Positions 57,520 to 64,000 of a stretch of DNA of 64,000 nt are shown here, piece by piece (positions within the stretch are counted from its first letter, which is position 1; every line of letters starts with the position of its first letter). Below the pieces are notes generated by a model that ran no database searches, was not told where the DNA came from, and saw nothing but the letters and a program-made list of their open reading frames with translations. A program made the position numbers and the translations under genes. The stretch spans positions 4,523,338 through 4,587,337 of the forward strand of contig NC_088302.1 of assembly GCF_032854445.1 (NCBI RefSeq), given 5' to 3'. The DNA is from Liolophura sinensis. Its lineage: Eukaryota > Mollusca > Polyplacophora > Chitonida > Chitonidae.

Positions 57520-58080
57520 CTAACGTTGGAGACGGCGTGACATCTCGGGGAGTTGACGTGGAAACAACTGATTCGACAGATCGTGCATACGAAGTTTTAT
57601 GACTTGCATAGGTGCTGACATGCTGAATCTTCCCGATGGCATCCTCATACGCCTCGCGCACGTACTACGCCCCGGGGCCATCTGTTTAGCGATCGTGGTA
57701 ATTTGAGACGCGTCTCGCGGGTTTTTAAACAACACCAAGTAGTATGCGTTTAGACGGATGGTGCGATGATCTTTGGTTTTGTTGAACAAGTACACCACGC
57801 TGATATTGCGGTGGTGGCTGCCTTTGGTAAAGACTTTTGTCACGCGTTCGTCCGCTTCGGCCATCAAATCGACCACGACGACTAACGTCCGCTCCCCCAG
57901 GTCGAATGCTGAGGGGCTAGGCACACCTTCTTCAAACCGAATGTTGGGTAACGTGGTGTACAACGGCTGCCACTCCCCGTAACACCAGACGACGCGTTGC
58001 GGGGGTGGGTAAATGAGAGCTTGAGCGTGCGCCACAAACCGTTTCACAAACACGGACTTTCCACACCCCGTTGGTCAGCT
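57520..58080 (-). pseudogene. Polinton DNA-packaging ATPase (FtsK/HerA type), 5' end disrupted
   Basis: The frame contains a Walker A motif PTGCGKS at about 58054-58074, a WCYGEWQPLY block, a Walker B-like LVVVVDLMAEADERVTKVFT, then KGSHHRNISVVYL and LNAYYLVLFKNPRDASQITT. These are hallmark blocks of the Polinton packaging ATPase. A TGA codon lies directly before PTGCGKS and no start is visible, and the sequence between the VVYL and HRTI blocks is shorter than expected, so the gene is probably broken. The C-terminal end changes frame near 57640. Confidence 0.8.
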
Positions 58081-58189
58081 CACGATACAGGTAAACGGAT
58101 GCTCGCATTGAGTATCCATAGATGTAGAAGCTGCGTGAATCAGTTCGGCTGGTCGTACGGATGAGGGTGAGGTACAATACCGCCGTCAC

Positions 58190-58690
58190 CGTGGGCGGGA
58201 AGGGTGAGGTAAACCGACTGCTACTGCGACTACTGCTGCTGGTCGCCGCGAGAGAGGAGGCGAGGTAGACGGAATGCTAATGCCGCTGCTGTTGCGGCTG
58301 CTGGTGGTCCCCGCGGGTGGGGAGGACGTGGTAGACGGACTGCTACTCCCGCTGCTACTGCTGCAGCTGCTGCCGCACCGCGCCTTGTTGGATAAAGAAT
58401 AGTGATTGATACCGAAGTGTTGTTAGGGAGCGATCGTCGGTGACGCCGGCGGAGTTAGAGTGAACTGGGAAATCCCGTAAACTTCAACCGGGGGTGAAGG
58501 CTTGGTCCGTGGACGCGTCCTGCTGGGCGGTAAACGCCGTGGTGGGTAGCGGGTTGGAGGTCAGGTCCTCGCCCGGAACAGTGCTGTCAAGCCGACTCGC
58601 GATGTCACTCAGCGATGACGGTGGTGATGATGGTGGTGATGGCGGTGGCGGCGGGGACAAACACCTCCCGGACCAACGGAAGAGAATCTT
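58190..58690. other. Triplet-rich low-complexity region of the Polinton
   Basis: Imprecise CTG/CTA and GGTGAT/GGCGGT triplet runs (58215-58380 and 58605-58660). No gene recognised. It separates the ATPase remnant from the inserted retroelement fragment. Confidence 0.5.
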
Positions 58691-60119
58691 GGCTTGAGAT
58701 TGTAAAAAAGAAGGTTAGTTCAGCTATACACCGTCTAGACATTTATGCTCCACCTAAAGTTAAACAGGTTCTGAAGGAACACTCGCTTACCTTCATAGTA
58801 AATTTGTCATCGCTGTTGCAGACAAGGCTCCTAATAGTGTCATTTTTCTTTGCAAGAATTATTATTATCAAATTCTTGTTCAAGAGGTATGTACATCTAC
58901 AACGACATCCACGTATTCTGCTACTACATGTACTCTGGAGGAACTATTTAACAACCACAAAACCTTTCTTAAAGAAAGGCGCATAAATATACCTACCCGT
59001 CATAGAGAAATACCACAACTTTACTGGATTCCTAAAATGCATAAATCCCATACAAGGCTCGATTTATTGCGGGTTCAAGGAGTTGTAACACCAAAGTCTT
59101 GTCAACCCTACCTACGAGAGCCTTACAAGAAGTAAAGTCATATTGGAATAAGTATTGTTGTGCCATAACAAAAAATTCGGGTGTCAACTGCATGTGGATT
59201 CTTAACAACTCCAAACGTCTTACAGAAGAGCTTAATGCTTACATGCATATACCTTACAAAGGCGTATCCACATGGGATTTCTCTACTGTCTATACTACGA
59301 TTCCTCACAAAGATCTTATTGAAAGAATATTGTCGTTAATTGTCTCGGTATTTAATAAAACAGGTCACCGTTACATTAACGTCAGAAGCAATAAGGCTTT
59401 CTTTAGTTCTGCTATTTATAAAGGTTACCACTAATGGGGTGTTACATTATTTATTGAATTACTTGAATTTCTCATTAATAACATCTATGTGAAATTCGGG
59501 GATACCATATACCAACAGTGCATAGGTATTCCAATGGGTACCAATTGTGCGCCTCTTTGGCAGACCTACACCTGTTTTCATATGAATACGACTAAATGCA
59601 GATATTACTAAAAAGTAATATCTTTAAAGCTCAATCATTTTCATTTACCAAGCGGTATACTGATGATTTTCCGGCGTTAGATAACCCCATATTGCTGAAG
59701 CGGTGAAGGAAATCTATCCGCCTTCACTGGATTTATAGGAGACAACAGATAGTCCTGATGGTACATCTTATTGGGCTCTATATCTGTACAACGTCGAACA
59801 AGGTCTCCTTTCACGCCGCCTTTACGACAAAAGGGATAATTTCAATTTGGATATTGTAAATTATCCTTATTTGGATAGCAATATACCAAAGGGTCCTGCA
59901 TATGGCCTATACATATCTCGCCTTGTAGCATTTGTCAGATCTTGCGTAAACTGTGATGACTTTAATCTGCGTCACAAGGTGTTAGTTCAAAAACTAGTTT
60001 GTCAAGGATACTCCATCAAACGCCTTCATTCTAAGTTTCTCAAATTTTACAATGTGTATAACACTCTCGTTGGCAGGTATGGACAGAGCGCTCAGATTCT
60101 ATGGCGATCTGCATTGTGA
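58690..60119 (+). pseudogene. Penelope-like reverse transcriptase fragment inside the Polinton
   Basis: + strand pieces in several frames show, in order, KVKQVLKEHSLTFIVNLS, a DNHK..FLKER-like helix, QLYWIPKMHK (the W/G-x-PK-x-HK block typical of Penelope-like RTs), FSTVYTTIPHKDLIERIL (RT motif A region), an IPMGTNCAP block (about 59530) and a long open C-terminal piece 59847-60119 (YPYLDSNIPKGPAYGLYISR and on). Many frame breaks. It runs opposite to its neighbours and has lower GC than the Polinton genes, so it is read as a later insertion. Exact ends and target duplication were not found. No GIY-YIG endonuclease was seen. Confidence 0.75.
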
Positions 60120-60799
60120 TCAACCACAAAGACGGCGCTGTTATCCTCATGTACATATCTATCGCATACATGGTATTTAACAACACAGATGGCGCTGGTT
60201 GCCGAGTGTAACCGTTTATCTTGTAGACAGCTTTTATACAGACCAGTATGTAATGTGTAACATCACAGAGGGCGCCTCCTGTAGTATGAGATCCTTATAT
60301 ATTACAGGGAAAGATGTAATCGTCCGTTACTTTTGAATTACAGTCTGTTCGCTTAAGGTCTGTAACGCTCGTCATATTCGAACTATATCTAATACCGCTT
60401 AACCTGGGGCTAGGGGCCGTAAAGGTAGCCATGCTCATTACATCAGCATGATGTCTTTATGAACAGTTGCAATCAAAGCGCGACTGAGATACTTGTTTAA
60501 TTCTTATTTGACCTGGAACTCATTCACGGACTACGAATTTGAACTTTGATATGGAATTCATATTGCACGCTCAGTTCCGCGGCCAATCCACCCACTAAAA
60601 CTCCCATATACAAGAGAACTGCGAGCACGGCTGCCACCCTCCCTTTATTCTCGCACAAACCTTGTATTCACTGGTCCATCCCTTGAGGTAGGTCGATAGG
60701 GAGTGATAGTCACCCCCATCATCCTTGGGGGTTAAATACGTTTTTAAGATTTCCGTGCTCTAATTCGGGAGGTACGATTTTTCGAATTTCCCTTTCACA
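60120..60799. other. Retroelement 3' flank and Polinton spacer
   Basis: Contains spaced GGCGC-containing repeats (GACGGCGCTG, GATGGCGCTG, GAGGGCGCCT at about 60133-60272), no coding frame. The boundary between the inserted fragment and the Polinton is somewhere here. Confidence 0.45.
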
Positions 60800-61570
60800 T
60801 TACTTATACGCACGAGATCGCCGGCGCAATAACGGTACATAGATCGCTTGGACGTGGGTGGACCGTACAAGGCTTGACGCACTTTTTTCTGGTTCTGGGT
60901 GTTGACTTCGATGGGGCCCCGCCGTAGACTCTATATTGTAGCCGCGAACCAGCGTCGGTAAGGGGTCCAGGTACCGCCGAGTGTTGTCAGCGGTGAAATA
61001 TTTGTATATGCGTCCTTTCAAAGTACCGTTAAACCGTTCCACCACGGACGCTTTGGTCTCGTTAAACGTGTGAAAGAAAAACACTCCGTTGTCCTTTTAA
61101 AATGCCTCGAACGGTCTGTTGAGAAACTCTTTGCCCTCTTTCAAGACAGCGGTCGACGTCCCGTCTTGAAAATGCGTGGAAGCGCCTCGATCAGACGAGC
61201 ACCGGTTTTGGTGCGCAGTGGAACCTCCCAAGCGTACTTGGAGAGGACATCGATGCAGGTAAGTAGGTAACGGTTGTCGTCGTTCTCTTTGCCAAACGCT
61301 GCCATGTCGACCAGGTCCGCCTACCACTAACTGTCTATACACCCAACTACAGCGTGTACGTGTCCTGCTGGGCCAGGCAGCTGACACGCGGGCCCAACTC
61401 ACTTTGAGTCCATGTTGCGGGGCTGCCTTGAGCAAGGGCTGAACGCAGCCGTAAGCCGCTGAATTATCGGGGTCGTAGTACAATGCATGGAGAGCGGTAT
61501 CTGAGTCTCTGCTCTGGCGAGACGGCCGACGCGGTGGCTGACGAGGTGGCTGGCGGCTGGTGCGAGGCAT
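60800..61570 (-). pseudogene. Polinton integrase (retroviral-like DDE), broken
   Basis: The N-terminal piece 61570-61097 starts ATG (MPRTSRQPP, Arg/Pro-rich). The C-terminal piece 61084-60800 holds VERFNGTLKGRIYKYF, with the Glu expected from the DDE triad, and PLPTLVRGYN. A TYLLTCID-type core region is readable around 61250 in another frame. At least two frame steps and a stop near 61100 separate the parts. In Polintons this enzyme joins the element to the target and generates the 6-base duplication seen here. Confidence 0.82.
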
Positions 61571-61710
61571 AGCCCGGTGTCCGTGTACTGTCTGGTGGAA
61601 TGCGCCGACCAGAGTGAGTTTTTTTTAAACAAGCCAGCGACTAGGTGTAGCAGCGCGGACCTCAGCGAAACCTTCTCGCTCATGATCCCCTCAACCGTCA
61701 TTGTATTGTC

Positions 61711-61956
61711 TGGTCAGTTTTGGCGCGAAATGGAGCTCACCCATGGGTCAGTTTTGGCGCGAAATGGAGCTGAAGGGGCTGCTCTCGGGCGTAACGCCAC
61801 GCGCCTGCTAAAGTAGCTGCGCTTATTGGTCCGTTGGCGCGCCTCGCCTGACGTGTGACGTCACGCGCATGCGCCTAGCACATGGGACGTAACGACACAC
61901 CTCCACCACCGCACTCACCACCGCAGTGCGAGACGAAAGCTCCCTACTATACTACT
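61711..61956 (-). repeat. Polinton right terminal inverted repeat
   Basis: Inverted counterpart of the left end. It contains two direct copies of TGGTCAGTTTTGGCGCGAAA-type sequence (TGGGTCAGTTTTGGCGCG in the second) with GGAGCTCACCCATGGG between, so the inner edge of the repeat is itself repetitive. Confidence 0.9.
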
Positions 61957-61962
61957 CACGAA
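61957..61962 (+). repeat. Polinton target-site duplication, right copy
   Basis: CACGAA directly after the terminal ACTACT; identical to 50574-50579. Confidence 0.9.
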
Positions 61963-62150
61963 GCCTTTCGGCAGAAGAAGTTGTTTCGTTCGATGAAAAG
62001 TGAAGTAATTTCACTTACATACAAAGAGAAAGGTGATAAAATTCACTGAAAAACTGCCATCCAATTAAGTTTACTTCATGTAGATTGTAGGATAATATCG
62101 GGTTTTATTGCAAACAGAATGAAGAATGTAGTCTCATCTATAATCGATAC
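61957..62150 (+). mobile_element. L1/Tx1-like LINE, middle fragment
   Basis: From 61963 the frame reads AFRQKKLFRSMKSEVISLTY, then KEKGDKIH, a stop, and in a shifted frame IISGFIANRMKNVVSSIIDT. These are consecutive RT blocks of L1/Tx1-type LINEs (..VISL..KKGD.., ..KIIS..LANRLK..). It continues the frame that ends at 50579 and is in turn cut by a SINE. Confidence 0.8.
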
Positions 62151-62424
62151 CGGCCCTGATAGCACAGTTGGTAGAGCGTCCGCTTCGAGAGCGGTAGATC
62201 CAGATCCTGGGTCGAGTCACACCTAACACTTTAAATAAGGAAGTTGTAACTTGGTACAACGGACTGGTTGACCCGTATCAGTATAATGGCTCGGGTGGGG
62301 CGCCTTATTTGCCTTCGTCAAGGAGGCACATTACATACACACCCTAAGGATTCCTCCGTCGTCATTTCATGTGACTGAAAAATTGTTGAGTACGACGTTA
62401 AACCCCAAGCACTTACTAACTTAC
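62151..62424 (+). mobile_element. tRNA-derived SINE (family C) inserted in the LINE
   Basis: The tRNA-like head has box A (TAGCACAGTTGGTAGAGCG, 62159-62177) and a diverged box B (CTGGGTCGAGTCA, about 62206-62218). The body includes CGGGTGGGGCGCC, and the tail has GTACGACGTTAAACCCCAAG and a CTTACTAA-type repeat. TCTATAAT occurs on both sides (62137-62144, 62425-62432); if the following CGATA/ATATA bases are counted the duplication is 13 bases with mismatches. This type is common in gastropods and bivalves. Confidence 0.88.
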
Positions 62425-64000
62425 TCTATAATATATAAGCGTCAGTCATGTTGTATTCCTGGTAAAGATGTTGCTGACACAATTTGTAGCCTGCTTCGTA
62501 TTATTTCGGGAAGAATAAAACTGAAACGTATTTCCTAAAATCAGATGAGGGGAAAGATGATACAACATCAACTCTTGATGATAGAGGATCTTTTAAAGCT
62601 GTTCTAAATTTTTGTTAATGTGTACCGTAGAGCTTCCAATGTTAAACTGAAAGTTGATAAATGTGAGATCCATGTAATTTCTGTTGACACTCTGCCTGAG
62701 AAAATTGAAGGTGCTTCAGAAAACAAGGACTCTCTTTGTCTATTGGGAGTATATAGGAGTAGATAGGACGCAACAAAGTTCAATGTATCGAAATGAACTG
62801 CAAAGATGAATTTCTGAAAATAAAATCCGTTATTAAGGGATGGTGGCAAAAACTCCTATTACTATGTGGTCAAGTGACAGTGGTCAACAGTTTACTGTCT
62901 ACTCTGTTGTGCTATGGAATGCCAGTACTTGATGTACCCAGTCTTTATCTATGTAAATGCTCTGAAAAACGTGTCGATTTTGTTTGGGTAAACACGAAAC
63001 ATCTTGTTGCATACAACACTTTATCCGCAGCCACAAGATCTGGAGGACTGAGTCTGCCGGACATAAATTGTAAACTCAAGGCTCTTTGGCGAAATGTAAT
63101 AAGACACAGTTTCAAGACATCGTTCGAAGCAATATGGAAATGTATTTTTAAAGGCTTTTTTATCAAGAAGCTTTGATCTTGAATTATGCAATGAGTTTTT
63201 CTATAGAATTATACCGAATAGCATATTGGAAAGCGTCCCACCGGTTTATAGAGAGGTACTAATGGCTTGGAATGACCTACAAAATTGTACTTATTTTCCT
63301 ATCTCTGACAAAAGCAAGTGTTATATCAGCCCATATTTTTCAATCACCGAATAGTGGTGAAGGGTAAAACCCTATACTCTGATCTGTTTGTAAAGTCTGG
63401 TTTGTTTTGTCTGAGAGACTTTTTGTACGAAGTAATTCCGGGATTTTTGCCGCATTCGGCTGATAGAGATTTGTCACCGATGTTTTTCCGGAGGCGGATA
63501 TAAATCGTATTGAACTGTTGTATGAAATGATCAAAACATGTGTACCAAACGAATGGTCAGCTTTTCTGGATAAAAATGAAGTTAGTAATATAGCCACCGA
63601 CGAGCCCAGGGTATATTGTGAATGTGAAGAAGGGCTTATTTGCTCCTTCAAGACACTCGCCCCCTGTAGAACACAGAGGGAAACGATTACCCGGGCACCA
63701 GATTCGATGGATGTCATTGTTTTCGAACATAGACATAACCAAGTCTTGGGAATGGTTTACAATCCAGAGGAATCCAGATTCAACAGATCTGGAATTTAAA
63801 TTACTGCATAATGTTATCTTTACTAATAAGAGGATGGTAAAATGTGGATTACAGACCTGTGTGAAATATGCTCGGAAGGACCTGAAGACAGTTCATCTAT
63901 TTTTAAGCAAAAGACGTTATTTAAGTCTGCATCTGTCATGACTGTGAATGATTTAATTTTGCAGCACTTCTTATGTTTCAACTAGCGTATAAGAAAGACA
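62425..64000 (+). mobile_element. L1/Tx1-like LINE, right fragment (runs off the window)
   Basis: After the SINE the RT reading resumes (SCCIPGKDVADTICSLLRII). 62793-63176 encodes the C-terminal RT/connection part (IKGWWQKLLLLCGQVTVVNS, SGGLSLPDINCKLKALWRN), and about 63380-63490 and 63610-63941 encode further C-terminal parts, ending LEFKLLHNVIFTNKRMVKCG and on. Multiple stops and frame shifts show it is dead. The 3' end is outside the window. Confidence 0.82.

Larger units (their letters stand above)
50580..61956. mobile_element. Polinton/Maverick element, 11.4 kb, with 6-bp target duplication
   Basis: The ends read AGTAGTATA... and ...TATACTACT. Imperfect inverted repeats of about 250-300 bases follow, and CACGAA occurs immediately outside both ends (50574-50579, 61957-61962), the 6-base duplication typical of Polintons. 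Inside are remnants of the hallmark genes: zinc finger and protein-primed DNA polymerase B on the + strand; integrase, packaging ATPase, capsid proteins and adenovirus-type protease on the - strand, converging at about 54.1 kb. GC content is clearly above the flanks. Nearly all genes carry stops or frame breaks, so the copy is inactive. At 11.4 kb, including an inserted retroelement fragment, it is short for the class (commonly 15-20 kb). Confidence 0.95.

Noticed and set aside
50580-61956. Recent adenovirus or virophage integration rather than a Polinton
   Set aside because: The integrase, 6-base target duplication, AGT-type termini, gene order and host-repeat insertion fit an endogenous Polinton; most genes are decayed.
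62153-62225. Functional tRNA gene
   Set aside because: Box A is good but box B is diverged and the stems do not close fully. It is the head of a SINE with a recognisable body, tail and target duplication.

Overview
The window is eukaryotic, most likely from a mollusc. It holds two split animal genes with GT-AG introns, several tRNA-derived SINEs whose tails look molluscan (for example GTTAAACCCCAAGCAC near 62.4 kb), a Penelope-like and an L1/Tx1-like retroelement, and a Polinton/Maverick. The phylum is inferred from repeat style and protein similarity recalled by eye; no database was searched.

Layout. 1-6.8 kb is the 3' half of a TMEM144-type membrane transporter gene (+ strand, four exons), with minisatellites of 48 and 67 bp and one SINE in its introns. 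About 9.96-35 kb is dominated by tandem arrays: 75/56 bp (9.96-14.95 kb), 45 bp (15.55-17.03 kb), a 12.3 kb array of 57 bp and derived 38 bp units (18.25-30.6 kb), a 40-90 bp family (30.64-31.35 kb) and 29 bp (33.69-34.83 kb). Tandem repeats make up roughly 24 kb of the window. Many very long open frames in these arrays are by-products of unit lengths divisible by three and are not annotated as genes.

35.37-45.98 kb (- strand) is a full-length LONRF gene of 11 exons, encoding a TPR-like segment, RING 1, TPRs, RING 2 and a C-terminal LON substrate-binding domain, in the same order as vertebrate LONRF1/2/3. Its first two exons contain four single-step frame breaks, and the last two TMEM144 exons contain two more. 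Most lie in short homopolymers, so consensus error is as likely as gene decay.

46-50.4 kb is gene-poor, with two SINEs, a short tandem repeat and a 244 bp TA-flanked MITE. 50.58-61.96 kb is an 11.4 kb Polinton with imperfect terminal inverted repeats (about 250-300 bp) and a perfect 6 bp target-site duplication (CACGAA). It carries recognisable remnants of zinc-finger, protein-primed DNA polymerase B, integrase, packaging ATPase, adenovirus-type protease, major capsid and minor capsid genes, nearly all broken. It interrupts the reverse-transcriptase frame of an L1/Tx1-like LINE, whose two halves flank it. A Penelope-like RT fragment lies inside the Polinton, and a SINE lies inside the right half of the LINE, so the last 14 kb is a nest of at least four mobile elements.
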